Assembly (NCBI RefSeq): GCF_964204645.1
Contig: NC_134028.1
Span: 11,947,001 to 12,011,000 of the forward strand
DNA from: Tubulanus polymorphus
Lineage: Eukaryota; Nemertea; Palaeonemertea; Tubulaniformes; Tubulanidae
Direction: 5' to 3'
Length of the DNA stretch: 64,000 nt
The notes below the pieces were generated by a model, which saw only the letters and a program-made list of their open reading frames with translations, searched no databases and was not told where the DNA came from. Positions 10,113 to 20,342 of the stretch are shown here, piece by piece. Within the stretch, counting starts at the first letter, position 1, and the number at the start of each line of letters is the position of its first letter. A program made the position numbers and the translations under genes.

Positions 10113-11842
10113 TAAGTATACTTCATCTAATTTTCTATTGATTACTTTAATCCAATGATACATACTAAACCACATCTTTCAACATAAGCAGCTGTCAATC
10201 TGCTGTCTGTACCTACTCCCAGATGGTCAACTTTTGAATGGCGAATTCTGGAAGAACAGACATTTCAAAATTCTTGTTCTTTCAAAATGTCTGTTTAAAA
10301 TCATAACAGACAAAAAAAACGTTCTGCAAAAAACCTACATTTAGGGGTTTTCAGGATATTTCATAACATAACGGGAACGAGGACCTTCAGGCATTTAAGA
10401 ACACACGATATTCGATTGTTTGGCCAAAATATATTAATTGAGTTTTTACTTCAGGAGATATGAGGCAGGACAGTTTCACTTTCAGTTGTAATGCTTAAGC
10501 AAAGGACGACGACATCATCATCAGACCGACCGCAATATCTTGCTTATTTACGATGAAAACCAATGACCTTGAAAATCACTTAAATCATAGAACCTGTCAT
10601 GAGCTAACTTCGCAATTGAATGCGGTTCCTTCTTGTGGTGAGAACAAGTTGTTCGCCACAAACAAGGCGGTTTACCTTTCTAGCATCTAGACGAATGAAC
10701 AATTATAATTGTATTCATTTTGATAGCTTTCACTCGCATGTTGTAAGATTGGGTTTGAAAATGACCAGAAAACTCCAACTGCTCTAGGAAGCATGACACA
10801 AAATTTGATATCGGCTGTGTTTTTGCAATTGTTTGTATTTCCCCCAAAAATATCCAGGAAGCCAAATGAACAGTTCTTATTCTAGGCCTACCAGCTCATT
10901 TTCTTCCTGATCACCACAAGCAAGCGTTTGTCGCAGTATTTTCCTATAGGTTTAAGATTATATCCAATGCTCTATCCAATCATCCCAAAAGGTGACAAAA
11001 CATAATTTATTGACTATTACTGAAATTGCCACATAAGATCTTTTTATAAAAAATAAACGATGAATATTTTCAATATGGGGTCCCCTAAAGTTTTGAGGTC
11101 ACTTAGAAATATCAAGCTCAAATATTCTGAAAACAGATCAAAATTTAGATTAAGAAACTGATAATATCAAATTTTGTTTTGGTAATTTACCCGTTTTTAA
11201 CCCTTTGCCTTCTACCCTTTTCTAGACATTTCTCCGAGCTAGGAACATCATTATGGGCAAATAACAGTAAACTAGTCATGCTTCATCAAATATAATATTT
11301 CACACGAAAAAATTGTTTAGTTGTGAATTGAATATAATATCATACTTATATGTGTTCTCTTTCTGGAAACCCAATAATTCATTGAATAAATCTTTAAAAT
11401 ATATTTTAGAACGTTTTGCTGAAGGTCCATAGTACCTGTGTTTTGCCAGTTTTTTTGCTAAAATATACATATATTCAAGATATTATGCTTCATGTGCTTT
11501 TTATTCTGGAATAAAATTAAATAAAGAAATAAAGCAAATAAAATTTTTTACACATTGTTGAGGTCTTGAGGTGGGCATGCATCGTTTCGAACCACGAATC
11601 ACTTTAGTGCAGTTCATACATGCAAAGTTCTCAATATTTGATCTTCTCATGCACAGTACTCTTTGAATAATGCTATAACAAAACTAATTAGTCAACTTTA
11701 AGGCACAATAATCAAGTGTGGTACTTTTCAATCCCTATCTATATGAAGCCCTGGTTTGTCGAGGCAAGTTTTACATGTACATATTGTAGCCAAGGGAGTT
11801 TTCCGTCCACTGCATATATCCCTAATCAACAAAACTCCAATT
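10113..11842. other. Intergenic or intronic DNA, no gene
   Basis: AT-rich DNA without a supported coding region. 10555-10625 (accaatgaccttgaaa..., gagctaac, gcaattgaat) matches the long degenerate repeat at 34283-35640. The last 3' exon of KATNIP could lie here, but I found none with the right phase. Confidence 0.4.
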
Positions 11843-11872
11843 GGGTTTTCTGTTAAGTGCAGAAAACCCTAA
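11843..11872. mobile_element. Terminal hairpin of an unknown (Helitron-like?) insertion
   Basis: GGGTTTTCTG (11843-11852) and CAGAAAACCC (11860-11869) form a 10-bp stem with a 7-base loop, followed by TAAT. Gypsy RT coding sequence starts within a few bases of it. The same hairpin at 27534-27565 also marks an exact boundary. A stem followed by CTAA and T recalls the 3' end of Helitrons (CTRR, inserted at AT). The other end of the insertion has not been found. Confidence 0.5.
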
Positions 11873-12640
11873 TAATGGTTGATTTGCGGGATCAAAACTG
11901 AAACCCTCTAAATGTGAGTTTTTGAGATTGTAATATGTCTGGGTCACAAGTGTCCGAAAAAGGTATTGAACCTGAACCTTCAAAATGATCTGCCATCAAG
12001 GATTGGACTGTTCCTCAATCCATGGCGGATGTTCAAAGATTTTTGGGGTTTTCAGGATATAATCGACGATTCATTAAAGGGTACGCAAGTATTGCGGCTC
12101 CACTCATGAAACTTCTTACCGGAATAACCAACACGAAGGGAAAGAGGAAAACTGCTGAACGGAATGCGGTTATTTAATGGGGTGAACGAGAAGAAACGTT
12201 GTTCTCAAGGTTGAAAGAAGCGTTAACATCGGCCCCGGTGTTGGGCTTTGTGAATTTTTCACACCCGTTTGAGCTCCACCCTGACACTGCACAGTCTGGT
12301 TTGGGCACAGTGCTCAATCTGATGCTGATGGAATACGACGTGTGATATTGAATGCCAGTTGCGGACTAAGTGCTTCGTAGAGGAAATATACGGCTCACAA
12401 ATTGGAATTTCTCGCAATGAAATGGGCGGTAACCGCGAAGTTTCATGATTACCTCCATGGCAGAAAGTGTTTGGTGAAAACGGATTCGAACCCATTAACG
12501 TACGTGCTTAAGTTGGCCAAGCTTGACGCCACAGAGCATCGCTGGTTACAGGCGCTCTCGTTTAAATTATCGAACTGGAGTATCAAAGTGGATGTAGAAT
12601 GGGAGATGCAGATGCACTGTCACGGAGCCCTCTGAATCGT
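11873..12640 (+). pseudogene. Gypsy pol remnant: end of RT and RNase H
   Basis: Reading across several frameshifts and stops, the sequence gives the end of a Gypsy RT (thumb/connection, with MADVQRFLGFSGY near 12025) and RNase H (12402-12600, including AMKWAVTAKFHDYL and the conserved TDSNPL). The YLDD part of RT is missing because the copy starts at the hairpin at 11843. In-frame breaks make it non-functional. The best relatives are Mag/SURL-type Gypsy elements, judged only from the overall wording of the motifs. Confidence 0.8.
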
Positions 12641-13760
12641 ATGACAACTGAAGTGCTTTCTGCGGTGTGCGTGAATAATTCTGATCGTAAACAGGGATGG
12701 ACATCCAGCGGTATGGCAGCTGTTGATATAAAACATTGCAGGATGAGGATCCTGTTGTCAGGTGGATCATTAATTGAATCGTTTCTAAGCGAAAATTTCG
12801 TCCAAGGCAACCATCAGAGTGTTGTGAGCCGTAATTTTAATTTGGGGGTAACGCAGTTGCAGATTGGTTAGGTTCTGCAGAAACTTCACGATGAGCTGGG
12901 TCATCAAGGCAGAGACCGAACATTAGCCCTGTTGGCACAGAGATGCTATTGGCCAGGGATGCGTATGGATGTGGAGAATTATTTGAAGGGATGCAAACTA
13001 TGCATTCTTTCCAAAGCAGCAAATCCAGGACAACTGGCCACCTCTAAAGAATATTCAAACATCCTACCCTTTTGTGTATAGAGTATTGTGTATAGAGTAT
13101 TGTAAGTATTGTGTATAGATTACCTGACGCTGAGAAATCGTGGGGATACCAGAAAATATTGGCTATGACGGACCATTTCACCAAATTTGCAGTTGCCGCA
13201 CCCACCAAGAACGAAATTGCTCAGTCAACTGCCCGAGGATTTGAGTCGTGTAATCAAGGAATTACGTCAATTAACCGTGAGGCAAAAATCGCGAAACTAC
13301 ACCTGACCATCCAGCAGGAAACAGAGTAGTGGAACGATTTAATCAAACGTTGATACATACTCTTGCAACTCTGCCCCCAGAAAAGAAACATTGCTGGAAC
13401 GAATATATAGGACCATTGGTTTATATGCATAATTGTACACCACACGCATCCACAGAGTTTGATCCATTTTACTTGATGTTTGGCCGGAGGCCCAATTGCC
13501 CATTGACCGCTACTACGGATGGAGTCCTGATGATACTCCAGTCTCAACTACCCAGTACGTCAAGCGTCTGGAACAGCAGCTGGATTTTGCTTGGAAGGTT
13601 GTGTAGGAGCATCTTCGGACCACCGATCGTCGCAAGTTGTTATACGACCAGAAATCGAAAGGTGTGGAACTCGAAATTGGTGATGTAGCATTGATGAAGA
13701 ATGTCGCTCACGGACAACTAAAACAGAAAAAGAGCAAAAACAGCAACAACTCAATTTCTG
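12641..13760 (+). pseudogene. Gypsy pol remnant: integrase
   Basis: After the RNase H tail (DADALSRSP) come the HHCC zinc finger of integrase (LGHQGRDRTLAL, then CKLCILSKA, 12895-13020) and parts of the DDE core (MTDHFTKF near 13165; VERFNQTLIHTL near 13330; CTPHASTEFDPF near 13435). This enzyme would insert the cDNA. The core is broken by frameshifts and by a short duplication (13077-13118, repeats of GTGTATAGAGTATTG). The first catalytic Asp region is disturbed, so it is inactive. Confidence 0.8.
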
Positions 13761-14560
13761 TCGACTCGGACTTCTTTAATGGCTGACCGGAAACGTGAAA
13801 ATAGATACAAAATACTCATGCGTAGAGCCGAAGTCTGTCGGGAAAACTAATAAAATGAAAACCGACACCAGAAATATCTGAAATATTCCCGAAAAAGAAA
13901 GAGGGATTCAAGGAACGGCATAAACTGGCTGATAAGTGGGAATCCAAACCCTATGAAGTCCTGGATAAAGTTTAGGCAGATGGACCTGTCTTCAAATTAG
14001 CCCGGTTGGATGGCATGGGTAAAAGTCGGATCCTTCATCGTAACAAGTTATTGCCATTGGCAGCTCCTTTAAGAGAGTGTCATCAGGTAAAAATCGTCAA
14101 CAGGAAAGATGAACCGAATCGACAGGAAAATGACGATAAACCATCTGTAAATAACTTCAAGAGAATCCACAGAATGAAGAACCCACAGAGTCAGAGGATG
14201 AGGACTGGGTGATGGTTCCTGTTACATCCACAGTTCCTGTTGTATCCGATGTTACTTTTGGCGATGTCAATGATATTGGAGCCACCAATGATGTCGACTC
14301 CAGAGGTTGTTCCTCCTGGGGAGGTTGCAAATTTTGAGAATGTGACTCGTGCGGATATTTCGGGTGTCAATGACAGGATATCACCTGATCAGGAAGAGCC
14401 AGATGATGAAGAGCATGTGGAGGATGAGGGATTGACAATGGGTGTGAATGGTAATTCGATTGAAAATAGAAACACTGTCTCATCAGGAGCAGATTCAGAA
14501 ATTAACGTACGACCTGTCCCTACACCTAGGACTTGGCGACCCCCTGCATGGTAGAGATCG
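13761..14560 (+). pseudogene. Gypsy pol C-terminal tail
   Basis: This part includes KLADKWESKPYEVLDKV, then the GPY/F-like stretch GPVFKLARLDGMGKSRILHRNKLLP (13920-14060) that normally follows the integrase core. It is followed by an acidic, low-complexity tail up to 14552 (EEPDDEEHVEDEG). No 3' LTR was found downstream, so the copy is truncated at this end too. Confidence 0.65.
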
Positions 14561-14760
14561 GGAGAGTATTCATTCTGACTATGGCTCCTAATTCCGTACT
14601 TGTTCAATGGAAAGAGGACGAACTTGAGTCCATCAAAGCATCCAAATATGTGATTAACCAGAAATCATGTGACCGGATCGAGTAGCAGGAACAAAGAGAT
14701 GAAACCACTGACGGCTGGCCTGCATATATTGGACATGTTATTGATTCTGCAGGTATTTAT
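14561..14760 (+). other. Unrecognised coding-like fragment
   Basis: One plus-strand frame over 14580-14750 reads VLVQWKEDELESIKASKYV and later DGWPAYIGHVIDSAG, with one in-frame TAG (14683-14685). It ends at CAG followed by GTATTT, a possible donor. It resembles an exon, but no partner exon is seen. It may equally be the end of the pol tail. Confidence 0.3.
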
Positions 14761-15059
14761 TGAAAGTATCTATATTGATTTTATTCTTTGAATATCATTG
14801 TGAAATGTTGATTTGTTATTTTTTGCAAATAATATGAGGAAACTTTTGCTGAAGGAAATAAGAATTTCATAATGTGTTGGCAAGTAAGAGAAGTGGAAAA
14901 AAGATTCCAGAAGCCTATTGTGCAAAAAAGGAATAAAGCTATAGTAGTGTTGATGGAAATACAAAAGGGAATATAACAGTAAGTGCGATCTTGTGCATTG
15001 GAAAAATGGTTGCCACAGAAGATTCCTTAGATAATTCTTAAGTAGACCGGTATTCAGAA

Positions 15060-15780
15060 GTTAAGTTAAAAGGTTTCCCTTTGAAGTTAAGGTACAACAA
15101 ATTAGCATAATCAAGTCTGCTAATGACCAAAGAAACAATGGCTGCTTTACACGCTGCATCATCTAACAGACTTCGTATTTTACCAATGCAATACAGATGT
15201 TAGTTAGCACATGAAAAATATTGTTAACATGCTTTGATAGAGACAAATGTTCATCCAAAATTACACCTAGATTCTTAACAGAAGTTATGGTAATGTATAA
15301 ATCACTGGGTAAACTGGGTAAATCATTGTGACATATGATGAACCAATTAGTATTACAATTTCAGTTTTATTACTGCTAGCTTTTAATTCATTACTTGTAA
15401 TCCAATAGACAACACCTGAACATGCTCGGATAGTGTAATGGAAGCTGAAATTACATCAGCGAGACTCTTATACGACTTTATACACTTGGTCGTCATCAGC
15501 GTATAAATGAAATTCAGTTGAAAAACTTATATATTTTGACTAAATTGCCAATAGGCTGAACATATAAAGTAAACAAAATCGGACCTGAAACAGATCCTTG
15601 AGGTATACCATGGGTTAGAAGCCGAATTTCCCCCTCTACAATTGCTGTCTGAGTACAATTTTTAATATAGGAACTGACAAGGACTGTAATTGTCACCAAA
15701 ACCATACAAAGATTTAAGTTGACCTTGATGAATTTTATGATCAATGGTATCAAGGGCCGCCTATAAATTAGGTTATACCA
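15060..15780 (-). pseudogene. LINE (CR1/L2-like) reverse transcriptase fragment
   Basis: The minus strand reads HGIPQGSVSGPILFTLYVQPIG (15560-15650), then the catalytic YADDDQVYK near 15475-15505, and towards 15060 the phrase VSLVISRLDYAN, all hallmarks of the RT of CR1/L2-type LINEs. The RT copies element RNA into the genome. Several frame breaks occur and both ends are missing. It is the same family as 24712-25650. Confidence 0.8.
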
Positions 15781-15808
15781 TCAATACGATATTGCCATCA
15801 TCACAACT

Positions 15809-16120
15809 GGAGCGGTGTGGCCGAGCGGTTAGAGCGTTCGACTCTGGGAAGCCAGGTGGTGGGTTTGAACCCTGTACATTGCCGTAGTGTCCTCGGGCAA
15901 GACACTTATCCTCATTGCCTCTCTCCACCCAGGAGTAAATGGGTACCTGGCCTGATAGATGACTCCTGAGCGTTTGTTAGCAGCTTGATGTTACTTCTCC
16001 CCAGGGAGAGATGACTGATACATGTAAGAGTATAAAATTTGCCGGGGTAATAATATCGAAAAATGTAAAGCGCTCTGAGCAGCCTGGCTGGATTTAGCGC
16101 TATATAAGACACATATTATA
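15809..16120 (+). repeat. tRNA-derived SINE
   Basis: The head is tRNA-like: A-box GTGGCCGAGCGGTTAGAG and B-box GGGTTTGAACCCTG, resembling a Ser or Leu tRNA. The body GTCCTCGGGCAAGACACTTA... is a conserved central domain of the type described for MetaSINEs of marine invertebrates (from memory). The tail ends GCGCTATATAAG then ACACATATTAT. It is 312 bp and looks nearly full-length. Its tail resembles that of the LINE at 24712-25650. Confidence 0.8.
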
Positions 16121-16708
16121 ACGGACAATATATCATTAGTTATTCTATAAATAGCTGACTCTGGATAGCATGGTCCATTTGGGATATAAGAATTTATTTT
16201 TGTCAAGACATCTTTATGGCCCTTATCAGCCACCATAATCAAGCATTTTTTCATAAGTTGTGCTACCCTCAAACCGGGATTACTGAAGGCGGCTTATTCA
16301 TCGTATAATCCTCATAGAATCATTCTTAAAGTACTTTAAGCACTTGGTGGCACTATATGTAACCATTAAGACAAGAATAGCATAAATGCATACCTGAGTA
16401 TATGTCAGAATGGACAGGCAGCTAAACTATACTTATTCATTGTTCTTAATACATGTAGCCGTGGTCCAAGTTTCATCATAATTATTCATGAAACAAATTA
16501 CGTTCTCGATAATTAAAGGAACCTACAAAGGCATGTAACTAGTGATTCAAAGTTTTTACTGAATTGATATCTGGTGATCCCAACCTATGATAGTTTGATC
16601 CACAAAAGCATAGGGCAAATTGTCTCAGTCAGAACATGCTATGAATCGGCACCTGCATTATATAACTAGAATACACTGCTTCTGCTAATAACCAGCGGGC
16701 ATACTTAC
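16121..16708. other. KATNIP 3' intron or flank
   Basis: AT-rich, no coding block, no repeat recognised. If the last KATNIP exon is nearby it should start with two bases to complete a codon begun by a T; I do not see one. Confidence 0.4.
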
Positions 16709-16809
16709 ATTGATCAATTGCTTTTTTAGGTTGAGAAGAACCAAAATCCATGAAGTGAGCTACCACCTTCTTATCGTTTGTCATCTGAACATCTTGGAGG
16801 TCTTGTTTA
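16709..16809 (-). CDS. KATNIP: KATNIP exon (last one seen)
   Basis: On the minus strand an acceptor (TCTAG) precedes 16809 and a donor (GTAAGT, 16703-16708) follows 16709. The 101-bp exon takes one base to finish a codon started in the previous exon, then reads 33 codons including KQDLQDVQMTNDKK and a basic stretch, and leaves one base. The phrase DVQM and the lysine-rich context match the C-terminal end of KATNIP proteins. The terminal exon with the stop codon is not seen. Confidence 0.8.
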
Positions 16810-18007
16810 CTAGAATGTTAACCAAAAATAAGCATACATTGATATATTATTGTGCACAGATGACTGGTTCAGAGCTAGATATTGCCTAAGTAAGTGCAGG
16901 GCCTACAATATCTTGATACGTTATTTGAGAACTTCGTGTATTATGGATCAAGAGACGTGCTTTTAAGAGCAGTCACGACCTCGCTGTCATCATCACTCGT
17001 ACTAAACTAATACCCTTTATTAGCTTTCTTTTAGCCAAAAAATTATTTTACGACAACTTTATTTTCATTACTCAGACATTTGTTAAGAGAGTGACATTTC
17101 ATATTTTCAAAAAATGATATTTCAAATTAAAAAAGAATTGCTGTGCTTGGGTCGGGCCCATTTTCAGCAGTGTAGTCAGTGCCGGGAAAATAATTGAATG
17201 AAGTAGGGTTAGTCATAGAGTTATTTACTAAAAAGACATTGAATACAAATTGTCTTCACAGTTTATTTACTAAAATGATTTTTCATAAGCTTAGTTTATT
17301 GAATAGTCCGTTTTGTTTTCTCACATGTTAATATTCGGTAATGTCTAGCTAAAATTTCGCTATACGGATAAAATACACTGGTTCGAAAACTTTTGGTTCC
17401 TAATGCAAAAATCATTTTTCGCAATAATGGTGATGTCACCTTGTTATATCAAAATATCATAACTGAAGCTTCAAGGCCCATACGCCTCTGTTTATAAATG
17501 GAACCTGATTGGTCAGATATTTTTCAGGTGTTACCCAAATAGATTTTGGCGCATATGTATATGATTTATAAATTTATGACTTCATTTCAAGATTGATGTT
17601 AAGTCACACCAAGCACACACAGACACACTGTCACATTTTCCTGTCAATTTTCTAATATCTTACCCCGGTATAGACCAATGCTTTTCAATGAATATCAAAA
17701 TTTCTCCCTTTTCTTTGCAAGGTGTTAGAAACTTTTGTTACGATTTTGTCGATCACTCTACTGATGTCCTATTACTATGAATGAATTTGCAATGAGGTCG
17801 TTATGTAGAAAAGGTATTGCAGCTGATTTGGACTGTAGAGACCAAACATAAATAATCCATTTTTATGTGATGGTCAAATCAATGGTTCAACGAAAAAAAC
17901 ATAGCCCATATCTGTTATTCCATAATTGTATCAACTTTAGGGGTATGCCTGAGACAACTTGAAGAGAATAGCAGGCTGTAATGATATTCTCTTTAAAAGA
18001 ATCTTAC
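16810..18007 (-). other. KATNIP intron
   Basis: About 1.2 kb, AT-rich, between two exons that fit each other in phase. No mobile element could be supported inside, which makes it the only compact intron in the window apart from the one at 42448-42761. Confidence 0.7.
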
Positions 18008-18156
18008 CTGTTATCATTTTGTTGAATTTCTTGGTTGGAAGTGAACAGTATGGTATGATACCCTTGAGATACATATGCAGTAGGCAGAGTGCCCTGGGCA
18101 AATGGATTCACCCTATCTAAGGTACCATTGTAGACCAATAAATCATCAACATACAA
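18008..18156 (-). CDS. KATNIP: KATNIP exon with the VDDLLVYNG motif
   Basis: An acceptor (TTTTTAG) lies just above 18156 and a donor (GTAAG) just below 18008. The 149-bp exon begins in phase 0 and reads LYVDDLLVYNGTL, then YHTILFTSNQE, and ends with two spare bases, which the next exon at 16809 completes. VDDLLVYNG directly follows RGVKDFG in KATNIP, and RGVKDFG is exactly the end of the preceding exon at 33558. KATNIP binds katanin and works at the base of cilia; this part belongs to a conserved jelly-roll-like repeat of the DUF4457 region. Confidence 0.92.
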
Positions 18157-18309
18157 CTAAAAAGAGCAATTTAGATCAATTTAACTGTGTGGATGCAGTT
18201 TTGCAATAATTTTGACACAAGACGTGATTACAGCAGCAAAGCAGTGATCTGTTGTCCATTTAATATTTAATCACTCTAAATGAAAACCTCCAATGTTTTG
18301 TGCACCCTT

Positions 18310-18712
18310 AAAAAGTTGTATGTATTTCATGTGTAAAAATACATTTTTCTGTAAAAAAAAATCATTTTCCACATGAAAAAATATTTTTCAGTAAGAAATG
18401 TATTTCTTGATACAAATGTATTTTTCAATTTATATTTAATGACCAGATAATATATTATATATCAAACGAAACTACATTTTTCAGTGGAAAAAGTATTTCA
18501 TGATCAAAATGTATTTTTCAAATTATATCATATGACCAGAAAATATATTATTCATCAAATGGAAAAACACATTTTTCAGTGAAAAATGTATTTCATGATC
18601 AAAATATATTTTTCAAAAAATATTTCATAATCAGAAAATATATTCTTCATCACATGAAAATATATTTCATACTGAAAAATGTATTTTATGAACAAAATGT
18701 ATTTTTTCAACA
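18310..18712 (+). repeat. 93-bp tandem repeat, AT-rich
   Basis: Copies of a unit around GTATTTCATGATCAAAATG start near 18398, 18491, 18585 and 18678, giving a period of about 93-94 bp. A partial, more diverged copy precedes them. The array ends where Polinton coding sequence begins, so it may mark or have replaced the left end of that element. Confidence 0.7.
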
Positions 18713-18775
18713 AGAGAGAAATTCTAAAAATGGGCTAATGGATAAAAATTATCTAACAAGGAAAGTTATGGTTTC

Positions 18776-19566
18776 ATACATTCAACAGATTTAATATACA
18801 TGAAGAACTTAGAAGAATACAATAAAGGATATTTTTGGATATTAAATGTTATAGATATATTCAGTAGATACGCATGGTCAATTCCAATCATAAATAAAAC
18901 TGGTATAGAAGTTACTAATACATTCAAAATGATATTTAAAGAAGCTTCCCCAGGTAAGATACAATTTGATGAAGGTAAAGAATTTTATAATAAACATTTT
19001 AAAAAACTATTATCTGATAACGATGTAGAGTATTTGTCAACACACTCAGATAAAAAAGCATCTATCATAGAAAGGTTTAATTAAACATTGAAAACTAGAA
19101 TGTGGAAATATTTTACTGCTAATGAAACATATAAATATATCGATGTATTAGATGATTTAGTGAAAGGTTATAATAATTCTAAACATTCAAGTATTGGTAT
19201 GAAACCTATACAAGCTGATAAGAAGATAATTCAGAAGTTGTTTGGAATAATTTATATGGAGCATTTGTAACACGTGATTTTGGAGAACCTAAATTTAAAA
19301 TTGGACAACATGTTAGAATTTATAAATATAGAAAAACATTTTATAAAGGTTATACCCCAAATTTTACAGAAGAAATATTTAAGATTAAAAAAATAATATA
19401 AACTAAACCTTTCGTTTATAAGTTAGATCTAAAAGATGAAGAAATATAAGGTTAATTTTATGAACAATAATTGTCAATTGTACCAAACCCAGATGAAATA
19501 GAATATAAAATAGAAAAAGTATTAAAAACAAAAACATTACGTGGTAAGAAAAAATTTAACCTATAA
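18776..19566 (+). pseudogene. Polinton integrase, broken
   Basis: The frame carries the RNase-H-fold DDE core: the first Asp in DLIYM (18788), then VIDIFSRYAW, the second Asp in IQFDEGKEF (about 18961-18990), and the Glu in IIERFN (about 19064-19081). After the core come GYNNSKHSSIGMKP and FVTRDFGEPKFKIGQHV, the C-terminal part. It would insert the element. There is an in-frame TAA at 19082-19084, a one-base shift near 19238-19250, and four TAA codons between 19399 and 19470. The N-terminal zinc-binding part is missing. Confidence 0.85.
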
Positions 19567-20071
19567 AAATCATTTTGATAATATAATATTATTCTGTCCT
19601 ACTTATGAAATGAATGAAACGTATAATAGATATTTAGTTTTTAAAAATAAAAGATTTATTATATTAAATCCTAAAACAGTAAAAAAAATTAGATAATTGT
19701 ATAAAAATTGCATTAGATATTTATAAAGGAACAAATACATTATTTATCATAGATGATTGTGCTAATTTACATGGTTCAAAAGTTAGAGAAAGTGAATTAT
19801 GTTATGTAGCTTTCTCTGGGAGACATTTTTGGATAACAACATCGGTTTTAAATCAAAAATATAATTCAATTGTTAAAGATTTTAGAGAAAACATTAGATT
19901 TTTAGTTTTATTTTATAACAAAGATAGAAGATCTATGCAACAATCTCTGGAAGAAAATCAAATTATACCTACTGAATTACATGATGATTATATGAATAAA
20001 ATAAAAAATAATAAAGGTTCCAAATTATTATTGAGACTACAATTTCCCTATGAATATAAATTCATAAAATA
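19567..20071 (+). pseudogene. Polinton A32-type packaging ATPase, N-terminus lost
   Basis: The sequence gives IILFCPTYEMNETY, then after a frame break the Walker-B-like strand TLFIIDDCANLHG (about 19736-19775), then SGRHFWITTSVLNQK and the end at TAA 20069-20071. This is the FtsK/HerA-type ATPase that packages DNA in Polintons and related viruses. The Walker A (P-loop) half is missing: integrase C-terminal sequence runs almost straight into the ATPase middle, so a deletion fused the two. Confidence 0.8.
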
Positions 20072-20090
20072 AAATTTAAAAATATTATAG

Positions 20091-20220
20091 AAACTATTTA
20101 TATATCTATGTACTAGACGTACGAGTAAGAATCCAAGCAAGTAAGAAAGTTAGAATCCAAGAATCCAAGAAAGTAAGAATTCTTACTCGTACGTTTAGTA
20201 CATAGATTTATAAATAGTTT
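20091..20220. terminator. Long hairpin between convergent Polinton genes
   Basis: The 42-base arms 20091-20132 and 20179-20220 are inverted copies with two mismatches, around a 46-base loop rich in GAATCCAAG repeats. It lies 20 bases after the ATPase stop and just before the end of the minus-strand genes, where both transcripts would meet. A two-way transcription end is a reasonable guess; a recombined TIR fragment is the alternative. Confidence 0.6.
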
Positions 20221-20229
20221 TACAATAAT

Positions 20230-20342
20230 TATTCTAAATATAAATTATATTAAAACTATTTTCAAATGTTTTCAAATCTGTTATATTATTATCATTAGTT
20301 TCAATTGCATTAATTTTATCTTTTAAATGATCTATTATATCA
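20230..20342 (-). pseudogene. Polinton minus-strand gene fragment
   Basis: The minus strand stays open and reads a short Ile/Asn/Asp-rich peptide (IDHLKDKINAIETND) in the same base composition as the neighbouring element genes. It is cut at 20343, where foreign sequence starts. Product unknown. Confidence 0.45.

Noticed and set aside
15809-15890. A functional Ser or Leu tRNA gene
   Set aside because: The tRNA-like part runs straight into a SINE body and tail, and its acceptor stem does not close.
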